This document shows, piece by piece, positions 6,412-13,488 of a stretch of DNA of 18,802 nucleotides. Numbering within the stretch: the stretch's first letter is position 1; every line of letters begins with the position of its first letter. The stretch is from assembly GCA_965662885.1 (NCBI GenBank), contig CBFIJI010000033.1, positions 1-18,802 on the forward strand, written 5' to 3'. The stretch is from CBFIJI01 sp965662885 (GTDB lineage: Bacteria; Bacteroidota; Bacteroidia; Flavobacteriales; Flavobacteriaceae). The translations under genes and the position numbers were made by a program. The notes under the pieces are model-generated. The model was not told where the DNA came from. It worked only from the letters and a program-made list of their open reading frames with translations, and ran no database searches.

Positions 6412-6786
6412 TTATTTAGTTGCTTTCTTTTTGTTTGCAACAGTTTTGCGTTTTCCTTTACGTGTACGAGAATTGTTTTTTGTACGTTGTCCTCTTAAAG
6501 GCAGTCCAGCTCTGTGACGAATACCTCTATAACAACCGATGTCCATCAATCGTTTGATGTTTAATTGTACTTCTGAACGTAATTCACCTTCTATTTTAAA
6601 CGAAGAAACGGCTTCACGAATGCGACCAGTCTCGTCATCGGTCCAGTCCATTACTTTGGTTTCTTCACTTACTTTTGCACGCTCCAAAATCTCCTTAGCA
6701 CGGCTTCTTCCGATACCGAAAATATAGGTAAGGGCGATTACCCCTCTTTTTTGTTTTGGAATGTCTACTCCTGATATTCTAGCCAT
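6412..6786 (-). CDS. rpsM: Small-subunit ribosomal protein S13 (uS13)
   Basis: S13 sits at the top of the 30S head, contacting the P-site tRNA and the 50S subunit across bridges B1a and B1b. The 124 residues show the N-terminal ISGVDIPKQKRGVIALTYIFGIG (4-26) with its helix-two-turns-helix fold and the signature CYRGIRHRAGLPLRGQRTKNN at about 84-104. The very basic tail (residues 105-124, ending NKKKATK) reaches toward tRNA. It starts 3 nt after the rpmJ stop, the order infA-rpmJ-rpsM found in many bacteria. Confidence 0.98.
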   Translation of the reverse strand: MARISGVDIPKQKRGVIALTYIFGIGRSRAKEILERAKVSEETKVMDWTDDETGRIREAVSSFKIEGELRSEVQLNIKRLMDIGCYRGIRHRAGLPLRGQRTKNNSRTRKGKRKTVANKKKATK

Positions 6787-6789
6787 AAT

Positions 6790-6906
6790 TTATCCTTGTC
6801 TTTGTTTGAATCTAGGATTCTTTTTGTTGATTACATATAAACGCCCTTTCCGACGTACAATCTTGCACTCGGCACTGCGTTTTTTAATAGAAGCTCTTGT
6901 TTTCAT
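6790..6906 (-). CDS. rpmJ: Large-subunit ribosomal protein L36 (bL36), zinc-free form
   Basis: Reading the minus strand between infA and rpsM gives a complete 38-residue protein from ATG at 6906 to TAA at 6790. It begins MKTRASIKKRSAECKIVRRK and ends NPRFKQRQG, a full-length L36. L36 stabilises 23S rRNA near the peptidyl-transferase side of the 50S subunit. The zinc-binding set of three Cys and one His seen in many L36 proteins is absent: only Cys14 is present, so this is the zinc-independent (C-minus) form usual in Bacteroidota. It starts 12 nt after infA ends and stops 3 nt before rpsM. Confidence 0.95.
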   Translation of the reverse strand: MKTRASIKKRSAECKIVRRKGRLYVINKKNPRFKQRQG

Positions 6907-6918
6907 TATTTTTCTTTA

Positions 6919-7134
6919 TTAAAATCGGAAGGTAATTCTTGCTTTTGTTAAATCGTAGGGACTCATTTCTAACTTGACTTTATCGCCCGGAAGGAGTTTG
7001 ATATAATGTAATCGCATCTTTCCCGAAATGTGCGCAGTAACGACGTGCCCATTATCAAGTTCAACACGGAACATAGCATTTGATAATGCTTCAATGATCG
7101 TACCTTCTTGTTGTATTGCTGCTTGCTTTGCCAT
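6919..7134 (-). CDS. infA: Translation initiation factor IF-1
   Basis: IF-1 occupies the A site of the 30S subunit during initiation and helps IF-2 and IF-3. The 71-residue length is standard. The single OB-fold is recognisable from MAKQAAIQQEGTIIEALSNA, FRVELDNGHVVTAHISGKMR (about 22-41) and the ending LLPGDKVKLEMSPYDLTKAR. It starts 3 nt after the secY stop. Many other bacteria have adk and map between secY and infA; neither is present here. Confidence 0.98.
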   Translation of the reverse strand: MAKQAAIQQEGTIIEALSNAMFRVELDNGHVVTAHISGKMRLHYIKLLPGDKVKLEMSPYDLTKARITFRF

Positions 7135-7137
7135 AAT

Positions 7138-8490
7138 TTACGCCCCACGTCTTGTTTTGCCCGTTTTCATTAATCCATCGTAATGACGGTTTAATAAATA
7201 GGAATTGATTTGTTGTATCGTATCTATGGCAACACCAACCATAATGAGTAGGGAAGTTCCTCCATAAAAGAGGGCCCAACCTTGTTGCATTCCCATCAAC
7301 TTAACAACGATTGCAGGGAAAACGGCAATAGCTGCTAAAAATAAGGATCCGGGAAAGGTGATGTGTGACATGACCGTATCTAAAAATTCGGAAGTGTCTT
7401 TACCTGGACGAATTCCGGGAACGAAACCACCACTGCGTTTAAGATCGTCTGACATTTTATTGGTAGGTACAGTAATGGCCGTGTAAAAGAACGTAAAAAT
7501 AACGATCAAGAGACCAAACAATATGTTGTACCAGAGACCAAAGATATCGGAAAAACTAGCTTGCATCCACTGCCCTACTGCTGAGGATGATCCTAGTGCT
7601 CCACCAATATAAGCGGGTGCAAACATAATCGCCTGAGCGAAGATGATCGGCATTACACCAGAAGCATTTAACTTTAAGGGAATATACTGACGAGAACCAT
7701 AAACGCTTCGTTCACTCGTACTTCCTCCTGCAGATCGACGTGCATATTGCACGGGAATTTGACGAACAGCCATGACCAGTAGTATGGAAAGTAAAATAAT
7801 GACTACCCATAAGACCAATTCAATTAAAACCATCATTAAGCCACCATTGTTTTCACTTACTCGAGAAACGAATTCTTGAGTAAACGAAAGTGGAAGGTTG
7901 GCAATGATTCCAACCATAATTAAGATAGAAATACCATTTCCAATCCCTTTGTCTGTAATTTTTTCACCTAACCACATCGCAAAAATAGTTCCCGTAACCA
8001 AGATAATTACTGAGGAAACAATGAAGATAGGGCTTCTACCAAAAATAAAAGCACTTTCTGGAACACCTAGGGCACTTAACCCATAAAGGTAGGCAGGCGC
8101 TTGAACCACACAAATCAAGATGGTCAACCATCGTGTGATTTGGTTGATTTTTTTTCGACCACTTTCCCCCTCTTTTTGAAGTTTTTGAAGGTAGGGAATT
8201 GCAATCCCCATTAATTGTACTACAATGGAAGCGGAGATATATGGCATGATTCCCAATGCAAAAACAGAGGCATTAGCAAATGCACCCCCTGTGAAAGCAT
8301 TTAAGATTCCCAAAAGCCCACCGCCACCAGCTCTATTTCCAAGTTCAGCTAATTGAACAGGGTCAATTCCCGGCAACACAATTTGTGCTCCGATACGGTA
8401 AACTAACAGCAACAAAAGCGTTAAGATGATACGATTTCTCAAATCATCGATTTTGTAGATGTTATAAAGGGTTTCTATAAATTTTTTCAT
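7138..8490 (-). CDS. secY: SecY, channel subunit of the Sec translocase
   Basis: SecY forms the inner-membrane pore for protein export and membrane insertion, together with SecE and SecG and driven by SecA. The 450 residues contain about ten hydrophobic membrane segments. Typical features are the N-terminal segment (about 19-38), the plug and TM2 region (LNAFTGGAFANASVFALGIMPYISASI, split here at about 62-88), LGEKITDKGIGNGISILI (about 175-192), and the cytosolic SecA/ribosome loop with PGIRPGKDTSEFLD at about 356-369. The frame can be extended one codon to a TTG at 8493, but ATG at 8490 gives MKKFIETL, the usual flavobacterial start, so I chose it. The gap to rplO is 9 nt. Its place at the end of the spc-type block is conserved widely. 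Confidence 0.97.
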   Translation of the reverse strand: MKKFIETLYNIYKIDDLRNRIILTLLLLLVYRIGAQIVLPGIDPVQLAELGNRAGGGGLLGILNAFTGGAFANASVFALGIMPYISASIVVQLMGIAIPYLQKLQKEGESGRKKINQITRWLTILICVVQAPAYLYGLSALGVPESAFIFGRSPIFIVSSVIILVTGTIFAMWLGEKITDKGIGNGISILIMVGIIANLPLSFTQEFVSRVSENNGGLMMVLIELVLWVVIILLSILLVMAVRQIPVQYARRSAGGSTSERSVYGSRQYIPLKLNASGVMPIIFAQAIMFAPAYIGGALGSSSAVGQWMQASFSDIFGLWYNILFGLLIVIFTFFYTAITVPTNKMSDDLKRSGGFVPGIRPGKDTSEFLDTVMSHITFPGSLFLAAIAVFPAIVVKLMGMQQGWALFYGGTSLLIMVGVAIDTIQQINSYLLNRHYDGLMKTGKTRRGA

Positions 8491-8499
8491 CAAAAGAAT

Positions 8500-8952
8500 T
8501 TATAAGGTTATTGCTTCTCCACCAGCAGCTTCGATTGCTGCTTTTGCAGTAGCCGTAAATTTGTGAGCAGATACTTTTAAAGGAGCCTCCAAGGTGCCTC
8601 TTCCTAAAATTTTAACGAGGTCATTTTTCCCCGCTAAACGAAGCTTAACGATTGTTTCCATAGAAACTTCCTCAGTAATTTTTTTAGCAGCTGCAAGTTC
8701 TTGTAGGGTGTCCAAATTGATCCCCGTATATTCCTTTCTGTTGATGTTTTTAAAACCAAACTTAGGAACACGACGTTGAAGTGGCATTTGACCTCCTTCA
8801 AAACCGATTTTCTTAGAATATCCTGAACGGGATTTTGCCCCTTTGTGTCCACGAGCGGCTGTTCCACCTTTACCTGAACCTTCACCTCGGCCTAATCGTT
8901 TACCAGATCTGTTGATGGATCCTTCTGCCGGTTTTAAATTACTTAAACTCAT
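8500..8952 (-). CDS. rplO: Large-subunit ribosomal protein L15 (uL15)
   Basis: L15 is a late-assembling 23S rRNA-binding protein whose long N-terminal extension threads into the 50S core. The 150 residues begin MSLSNLKPAEGSINRSGKRL and continue with the glycine- and basic-rich stretch GRGEGSGKGGTAARGHKGAKS (about 21-41). The core GFEGGQMPLQRRVPKFGF lies at about 50-67 and the C-terminal globular part carries the L15/L18e fold. It lies between rpmD (14-nt gap) and secY, as in spc operons generally. Confidence 0.98.
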   Translation of the reverse strand: MSLSNLKPAEGSINRSGKRLGRGEGSGKGGTAARGHKGAKSRSGYSKKIGFEGGQMPLQRRVPKFGFKNINRKEYTGINLDTLQELAAAKKITEEVSMETIVKLRLAGKNDLVKILGRGTLEAPLKVSAHKFTATAKAAIEAAGGEAITL

Positions 8953-8966
8953 TTTATATCTACTTT

Positions 8967-9146
8967 TTAAGCTTCTGATACAGAAACTAAATGTTTAACT
9001 TTATCAATCATTCCAAGAATATTAGGAGTATCCTCATGGATAACTTCCTTTCCTATTCCTCTAAGTCCTAAAGCGGCTAGGGTCAATTTTTGATTTTTCA
9101 GGCGCTTAATACTACTTTTTACTTGTGTTACTTTAATTTTTGCCAT
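8967..9146 (-). CDS. rpmD: Large-subunit ribosomal protein L30 (uL30)
   Basis: The minus strand between rpsE and rplO encodes a complete 59-residue protein from ATG at 9146 to TAA at 8967. It begins MAKIKVTQVKSSIKRLKNQK and continues LTLAALGLRGIGKEVIHEDTPNILGMIDKVKHLV (residues 21-54, split here by description), which is the L30 pattern: a basic first strand and helix, the LGLR turn, and a C-terminal helix. L30 binds 23S rRNA on the 50S surface. It follows rpsE by 11 nt. The short length is normal for bacterial L30. Confidence 0.96.
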   Translation of the reverse strand: MAKIKVTQVKSSIKRLKNQKLTLAALGLRGIGKEVIHEDTPNILGMIDKVKHLVSVSEA

Positions 9147-9157
9147 GACTTCTATAA

Positions 9158-9682
9158 TTAACCGTTAAAAACTTTATCGACAGAGATACCACGTTGTTTT
9201 GCGATGGTTTGAGGACTACGAAGTTGTAACAAGGCATCAAAGGTTGCTTTAACTACGTTGTGAGGATTCGAAGATCCTTGAGATTTGGAAAGTACATTGT
9301 GTACACCAACGGCCTCTAATACGGCACGAACAGCTCCACCAGCAATAACTCCAGTACCTTCAGATGCTGGTTTTAAAAAGACACGAGCACCCCCGTATTT
9401 TCCTTTTTGTTCATGAGGAATAGTTCCTTTAGAAATTGGAATTCTAACAAGGTTTTTCTTGGCATCTTCAACCGCTTTAGCAATGGCTTCGGAAACTTCT
9501 TTCGACTTACCAAGTCCTTGGCCAACGACACCATTTTCATCACCGACAACCACTATGGCTGAAAATCCAAATGCACGACCACCTTTAGTTACTTTGGTTA
9601 CCCTTTGCACCCCTACAAGACGATCTTTCAATTCAAGACCCGCAGGTTTTACTAATTCAATATTTTTATAATCTTGATACAT
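9158..9682 (-). CDS. rpsE: Small-subunit ribosomal protein S5 (uS5)
   Basis: S5 lies near the mRNA entrance of the 30S subunit and influences decoding accuracy and helicase action; changes in its N-terminal domain give spectinomycin resistance in E. coli. The 174 residues show the double-strand RNA-binding-like domain (about 18-82) with LVGVQRVTKVTKGGRAFGFS (22-41) and GQGLGKSKEVSEAIAKAVEDA (about 54-74). The C-terminal domain follows with GGAVRAVLEAVGVHNVLSKS (about 116-135). The start MYQDYKNIELVKPAGLELKD is typical for flavobacteria. It follows rplR by 8 nt. Confidence 0.98.
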   Translation of the reverse strand: MYQDYKNIELVKPAGLELKDRLVGVQRVTKVTKGGRAFGFSAIVVVGDENGVVGQGLGKSKEVSEAIAKAVEDAKKNLVRIPISKGTIPHEQKGKYGGARVFLKPASEGTGVIAGGAVRAVLEAVGVHNVLSKSQGSSNPHNVVKATFDALLQLRSPQTIAKQRGISVDKVFNG

Positions 9683-9690
9683 ATTGTCAA

Positions 9691-10050
9691 TTAAAATTTA
9701 AGACCTCCTTCGCGTGCTCCATCAGCCAAAGCTTTCACACGTCCGTGATAAAGATAACCTCCGCGATCAAATTTAACTTCTGTGATTCCAGCTGCCATTG
9801 CACGTTCTGCAGCTAACTTTCCAACACTCACAGCAATCGTTGTTTTGTCTGTTTGATTCATGTCGGTAATTTCTTTTTCTCTTGAGGAAGCCGCAATTAA
9901 TGTTTTACCCGATTTATCATCGATAAATTGTGCGTAAATTTCTTTGTTACTTCTAAAGACAGAAAAACGAGGGGTTGATTCTGTTCCCGCAATGATTTTT
10001 CTGATACGCATTCGGATGCGATTTCTTCTATCTGTTTTCTTTAAAGCCAT
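9691..10050 (-). CDS. rplR: Large-subunit ribosomal protein L18 (uL18)
   Basis: L18 brings 5S rRNA into the 50S subunit together with L5. The 119-residue protein has a very basic N-terminus (MALKKTDRRNRIRMRIRK), the RFSVFRSNKEIYAQFIDD core (about 28-45) and the C-terminal AGITEVKFDRGGYLYHGRVK at about 92-111, which is the family signature region. Length is normal. It sits between rplF (12-nt gap) and rpsE (8-nt gap). Its ATG is preceded by AT-rich sequence with no ribosome-binding motif. Confidence 0.98.
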   Translation of the reverse strand: MALKKTDRRNRIRMRIRKIIAGTESTPRFSVFRSNKEIYAQFIDDKSGKTLIAASSREKEITDMNQTDKTTIAVSVGKLAAERAMAAGITEVKFDRGGYLYHGRVKALADGAREGGLKF

Positions 10051-10062
10051 GATGATGCTATA

Positions 10063-10605
10063 TTATGCTGATTTACCTGCTTTTCTTCTGAGTTGTTCAC
10101 CCACAAATTTAATTCCTTTTCCTTTGTAAGGTTCTGGCTTGCGAAACGATCTAATTTTTGCGGCGACAAAACCTACGAGCTGTTTGTCGTAAGAAGAAAG
10201 TTTAACAATAGGATTTTTTCCTTTTTCAGAAATGGCCTCCACTTTAACTTCTGGGGCAATATCTAACAAAATATTATGGGAAAATCCAAGTGCCAAATCT
10301 AACTTTTGACCTTGAGTACTGGCACGATAACCAACACCTACAAGTTCCAATTCTTTGGTATAGCCCTTGCTCACACCAATAATCATATTATTGATCAATG
10401 AACGATATAAACCGTGTTTTGCTTTTGTATCTTTATCTTCAGAAGCACGGGTTAAAACAACATTACCCTCTTTGGTTTCGATAGTAATACCGCTATACTC
10501 TTGCTTCAATTCTCCAAGCTTCCCTTTTACGGTGACGAGATCGTCTTGTAATTCGACGGTCACTCCTTCAGGTATTGCAATTGGATTATTTCCTATTCTA
10601 GACAT
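10063..10605 (-). CDS. rplF: Large-subunit ribosomal protein L6 (uL6)
   Basis: L6 binds the sarcin-ricin loop region of 23S rRNA, near where elongation factors dock. The 180 residues contain two repeats of the L6 alpha-beta fold. The first starts MSRIGNNPIAIPEGVTVEL and has LYRSLINNMIIGVSKGYTKE at about 67-86. The second ends in PEPYKGKGIKFVGEQLRRKAGKSA, the family C-terminal signature. Spacing is 19 nt from rpsH and 12 nt to rplR. The EF-G of the same cluster (fusA) would contact the ribosome close to this protein. Confidence 0.98.
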   Translation of the reverse strand: MSRIGNNPIAIPEGVTVELQDDLVTVKGKLGELKQEYSGITIETKEGNVVLTRASEDKDTKAKHGLYRSLINNMIIGVSKGYTKELELVGVGYRASTQGQKLDLALGFSHNILLDIAPEVKVEAISEKGKNPIVKLSSYDKQLVGFVAAKIRSFRKPEPYKGKGIKFVGEQLRRKAGKSA

Positions 10606-10624
10606 TCGTTTCTCTAATTTCTAT

Positions 10625-11026
10625 TTAATAAACATAACAAATCAGTTCCCCACCAACGTTTGTGCTCGCTGCTTGTTTTCCAGTCATTACCCCATTAGAG
10701 GTAGAGACAATTGAAATTCCAAGACCGTTAAGGATACGGGGAAGATCATCAGCAGATCGGTATTTACGTAAACCAGGCGTACTGATACGCTGAATCATTT
10801 TAATGACAGGCTCTTTGGTTGCCTTGTCATATTTCAATGCAATTTTAATATTTCCTTGGTTGTTTTCCGTTGGCTCAAATTTGTAGCTTAGGATATAACC
10901 TTGATCAAAAAGTATTTTAGTAATATCTTTTTTAATATTGGATGCAGGGATATCTACTACACGATGTCCAGCGGAACTGGCATTTCTAATACGTGTTAAA
11001 TAATCTGCGATAGGATCTGTAAACAT
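10625..11026 (-). CDS. rpsH: Small-subunit ribosomal protein S8 (uS8)
   Basis: S8 is a primary binder of 16S rRNA helix 21 and organises the central domain. The 133 residues start MFTDPIADYLTRIRNASSAG and end with the family signature GISIVSTSNGVMTGKQAAST (about 106-125) followed by GGELICYVY. In E. coli S8 is the translational repressor of the spc operon, acting near the start of rplE. Here the gap before rplE is only 2 nt and I saw no obvious S8-binding structure. The gene follows rpsN by 20 nt. Confidence 0.98.
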   Translation of the reverse strand: MFTDPIADYLTRIRNASSAGHRVVDIPASNIKKDITKILFDQGYILSYKFEPTENNQGNIKIALKYDKATKEPVIKMIQRISTPGLRKYRSADDLPRILNGLGISIVSTSNGVMTGKQAASTNVGGELICYVY

Positions 11027-11046
11027 AACTTACTCTATATAATTGA

Positions 11047-11316
11047 TTACCAACTGGCTTTTGTTACTCCCGGAATAAGACCTTTATTGGCCATCTCACG
11101 AAAAGTAACTCGTGAAACACCAAACTGGCGCATATATCCTTTTGGACGACCCGTTAACTTACAACGATTGTGCATACGAATTGGTGATGCATTACGTGGA
11201 AGTTTTTGAAGTGCTTCATAATCTCCAGCTTCTTTCAGTGCTTTACGCTTCTCAGCGTACTTTGCAACGGTTTTGGCTCTTTTGACTTCGCGAGCCTTCA
11301 TGGATTCTTTAGCCAT
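11047..11316 (-). CDS. rpsN: Small-subunit ribosomal protein S14 (uS14), zinc-free form
   Basis: S14 is a late-assembly protein of the 30S head. This copy has 89 residues, the long form, and contains MHNRCKLTGRPKGYMRQFGVSR (split by description, about 48-69) and the ending MANKGLIPGVTKASW. Only one Cys is present, so the CxxC...CxxC zinc site of the short (about 61-residue) form is missing: this is the zinc-independent type. It lies 2 nt from rplE and 20 nt ahead of rpsH, the standard spc-operon place. Confidence 0.97.
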   Translation of the reverse strand: MAKESMKAREVKRAKTVAKYAEKRKALKEAGDYEALQKLPRNASPIRMHNRCKLTGRPKGYMRQFGVSRVTFREMANKGLIPGVTKASW

Positions 11317-11318
11317 AA

Positions 11319-11870
11319 TTAATTCTTTTTAAAGGGAACTCCCAATTTACTTAATAATGATTTTGCTTCTTGATCAGTATTGGAAGACGTTACAAAAGTA
11401 ATGTCCATCCCTGATATTTTATTTACCTTATCGATGTCAATCTCTGGAAAAATAATTTGCTCTGTAACACCTAAATTATAATTTCCACGTCCATCAAATC
11501 CAGTCGCTTTTACGCCTTGAAAGTCACGAACTCGTGGAAGGGCGATGGTTACTAAGCGATCTAAAAATTCATACATACGGTCACCTCTAAGGGTAACTTT
11601 TGCACCAATGGGCATCCCTTTTCTCAATTTAAAGGTAGCAACATCTTTTTTAGAAAGTGTGGCAACAGCTTTTTGTCCTGTGATTGTTGTTAACTCATCA
11701 ACAGCATGCTCAATTAATTTCTTATCAGCAACTGCGGCACCAACACCACGGCTAAGAACAATTTTCTGAAGCTTTGGCACTTGCATGACACTCTTATAGC
11801 CGAATTCTTCTTTCAAACTGGAAACAATACGGTCGGTATAATCTTTTTTAAGTCTCGGTGTATAACTCAT
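11319..11870 (-). CDS. rplE: Large-subunit ribosomal protein L5 (uL5)
   Basis: L5 binds 5S rRNA and helix 84 of 23S rRNA and makes the inter-subunit bridge B1b with S13. The 183 residues begin MSYTPRLKKDYTDRIVSSLK and show the signature VMQVPKLQKIVLSRGVGAAV (about 28-47). GMPIGAKVTLRGDRMYEFLDRL follows at about 89-110, and the C-terminal segment has GRGNYNLGVTEQIIFPEIDID at about 126-146. It starts 2 nt after rplX and is followed 2 nt later by rpsN, which suggests translational coupling. Confidence 0.98.
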   Translation of the reverse strand: MSYTPRLKKDYTDRIVSSLKEEFGYKSVMQVPKLQKIVLSRGVGAAVADKKLIEHAVDELTTITGQKAVATLSKKDVATFKLRKGMPIGAKVTLRGDRMYEFLDRLVTIALPRVRDFQGVKATGFDGRGNYNLGVTEQIIFPEIDIDKVNKISGMDITFVTSSNTDQEAKSLLSKLGVPFKKN

Positions 11871-11872
11871 AA

Positions 11873-12187
11873 CTAAATTACTTCATTGGTTTTTTTCGCA
11901 TAACGAACTTTTTTTCCCTCTTCTTCACGATAACCAACACGGCTTGTCTTTCCGTCACTCGTGATTAAGGACAAATTCGAAATATGAATGGGTGCTTCTT
12001 TTTCTACAATTCCACCCTGTGGATTTTGAGCGTTGGGCTTAGCGTGTTTTTTTACAACATTAACCCCTTCAACAATCGCTTTATTCTTATCGGTAAGGAT
12101 ACTCATTACTGCTCCTTCAGAACCTTTATTTGATCCTGCTGTTACACGAACAGTATCCCCTTTTTTAATTTTTATCTTCGTTGCCAT
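11873..12187 (-). CDS. rplX: Large-subunit ribosomal protein L24 (uL24)
   Basis: L24 is an assembly-initiating protein that binds the 5' end of 23S rRNA and lines the peptide exit. The 104 residues contain an N-terminal KOW motif (KIKKGDTVRVTAGSNKGSEG, 5-24) and the family stretch VVKKHAKPNAQNPQGGIVEK (about 44-63), then HISNLSL. Length is normal. The gene follows rplN by 12 nt and precedes rplE by 2 nt. Confidence 0.98.
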   Translation of the reverse strand: MATKIKIKKGDTVRVTAGSNKGSEGAVMSILTDKNKAIVEGVNVVKKHAKPNAQNPQGGIVEKEAPIHISNLSLITSDGKTSRVGYREEEGKKVRYAKKTNEVI

Positions 12188-12199
12188 TTTCTAACTGTC

Positions 12200-12568
12200 T
12201 TATAACACCTCAGGTGCAAGTGAAACGATTTTCATAAACTGCTTATCACGTAACTCACGTGCTACTGGACCGAAAACACGAGTACCGCGCATTTCACCAG
12301 TAGGATTTAAAAGAACACATGCATTTTCATCGAAACGGATATAGGAACCATCTTGACGTCTCACTTCTTTTGAAGTTCTAACGACAACAGCAGTAGATAC
12401 CTGTCCTTTTTTTACCGAACCAGAAGGGGAAGCTTCTTTGACGGTTACGACAATCTTATCACCTAGTGAAGCGTAGCGACGTTTTGTACCCCCAAGCACA
12501 CGGATGGTTAAAACCTCCTTGGCCCCTGTGTTGTCTGCTACTTTGAGTCTTGATTCTTGTTGTACCAT
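12200..12568 (-). CDS. rplN: Large-subunit ribosomal protein L14 (uL14)
   Basis: L14 lies at the 30S-50S interface, contributing to bridges B5 and B8, and is the binding site of silencing factor RsfS in bacteria that have it. The 122 residues are full length: MVQQESRLKVADNTGAKE, RVLGGTKRRYASLGDKIVVT (23-42), and the ending RELRDKQFMKIVSLAPEVL. It follows rpsQ by 2 nt. In E. coli rplN opens the separate spc operon, but here the 2-nt gap leaves no room for a promoter, so S10- and spc-type blocks are continuous. Confidence 0.98.
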   Translation of the reverse strand: MVQQESRLKVADNTGAKEVLTIRVLGGTKRRYASLGDKIVVTVKEASPSGSVKKGQVSTAVVVRTSKEVRRQDGSYIRFDENACVLLNPTGEMRGTRVFGPVARELRDKQFMKIVSLAPEVL

Positions 12569-12570
12569 GA

Positions 12571-12828
12571 TTACTTAGCTCTTTCAATAATTTGAACCAA
12601 TCTCCAGCATTTTGACTTGCTTAAAGGACGGGTTTCCATAATTTTTACGGTGTCGCCGATATTACAATCGTTTGTTTCATCGTGAGCGACGTATTTTTTT
12701 GTCTTGAGAACGAATTTCCCATACATAGGGTGTTTTACTCGTTTTACCTCTGAAACAACAATGGATTTTTCCATTTTGTTACTGGTAACAATTCCGATTC
12801 GTTCTTTTCTTAAATTTCTAGTTTCCAT
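12571..12828 (-). CDS. rpsQ: Small-subunit ribosomal protein S17 (uS17)
   Basis: S17 is a primary 16S rRNA-binding protein of the 30S body with an OB-fold. The 85 residues begin METRNLRKERIGIVTSNKME and include KSIVVSEVKRVKHPMYGKFV (about 22-41), then the conserved NIGDTVKIMETRPLSKSKCW at about 56-75. Length and motifs are normal. It follows rpmC by 18 nt. Confidence 0.98.
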   Translation of the reverse strand: METRNLRKERIGIVTSNKMEKSIVVSEVKRVKHPMYGKFVLKTKKYVAHDETNDCNIGDTVKIMETRPLSKSKCWRLVQIIERAK

Positions 12829-12846
12829 GTACTTGACAATGATTAC

Positions 12847-13032
12847 TTATTCTTTTGATGCTATTGCTGTTTTCAGACGAGCGACCACACGTCGTACGGT
12901 TCTGATTTGTAGCGGATTTTCTAAAGGAGAAATGGCATGAGTCATTTTCAAATCTTCCAACTGTTTTTGGAATTCAGCTAATTTGTCTTGCAAATCTTCC
13001 TTTGATAATTTTACTATTTCGGTTTGTTTCAT
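12847..13032 (-). CDS. rpmC: Large-subunit ribosomal protein L29 (uL29)
   Basis: L29 sits at the peptide exit tunnel rim and forms part of the docking site for trigger factor and SRP. The 61-residue product is two long helices: MKQTEIVKLSKEDLQDKLAE, and then the signature LENPLQIRTVRRVVARLKTA (about 37-56). Size is normal for the family. It lies between rplP (13-nt gap) and rpsQ (18-nt gap), the conserved S10-operon order. Confidence 0.96.
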   Translation of the reverse strand: MKQTEIVKLSKEDLQDKLAEFQKQLEDLKMTHAISPLENPLQIRTVRRVVARLKTAIASKE

Positions 13033-13045
13033 TGTGTCAATATCT

Positions 13046-13465
13046 TTACGCTTCGAAATCTCGGGCTACAATAAATTTTGTTTTTACAGGTAATTTTTGT
13101 GCTGCCAATCGTAGAGCCTCTTTTGCAATATCGTGGGGAACCCCAGCAATTTCGAAAAGTATGCGTCCTGCTTTGGCTACAGCTACAAAATATTCTGGTG
13201 CTCCTTTACCTTTCCCCATTCGTACTTCGAGTGGTTTTTTGGTGATCGGCTTGTCTGGAAATATTTTAATCCATAGTTGTCCTTCCCTTTTCATGTAACG
13301 AGTAGCAGCAATACGAGCAGCTTCTATTTGACGGGAAGTGATAAAAGTGGAATCCAATGCTTTAATTCCAAACATACCGTTAGAAAGCTGGTGTCCTCTT
13401 TGCGAAAGGCCTTTCATACGGCCTTTTTGCATTTTACGAAATTTTGTCTTTTTCGGTTGTAACAT
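13046..13465 (-). CDS. rplP: Large-subunit ribosomal protein L16 (uL16)
   Basis: L16 helps form the A-site side of the peptidyl-transferase region and positions tRNA acceptor arms. The 139 residues begin MLQPKKTKFRKMQKGRMKGL and contain IAATRYMKREGQLWIKIFPD (about 52-71). The conserved loop VRMGKGKGAPEYFVAV follows at 81-96. Arg82 corresponds to the arginine that is hydroxylated in E. coli L16; whether this organism modifies it cannot be told. It follows rpsC by 23 nt. Confidence 0.98.
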   Translation of the reverse strand: MLQPKKTKFRKMQKGRMKGLSQRGHQLSNGMFGIKALDSTFITSRQIEAARIAATRYMKREGQLWIKIFPDKPITKKPLEVRMGKGKGAPEYFVAVAKAGRILFEIAGVPHDIAKEALRLAAQKLPVKTKFIVARDFEA

Positions 13466-13488
13466 CTTATTCGCTTGTTATTTCAATA

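Noticed and set aside
8491..8493. TTG codon as secY start
   Set aside because: The adjacent ATG at 8490 gives the usual MKKFIETL start and TTG starts are rare.
10367..10714. Plus-strand open frame of 115 codons across rplF and rpsH
   Set aside because: It spans two well-supported minus-strand ribosomal genes and their gap; composition and lack of motifs mark it as a shadow.
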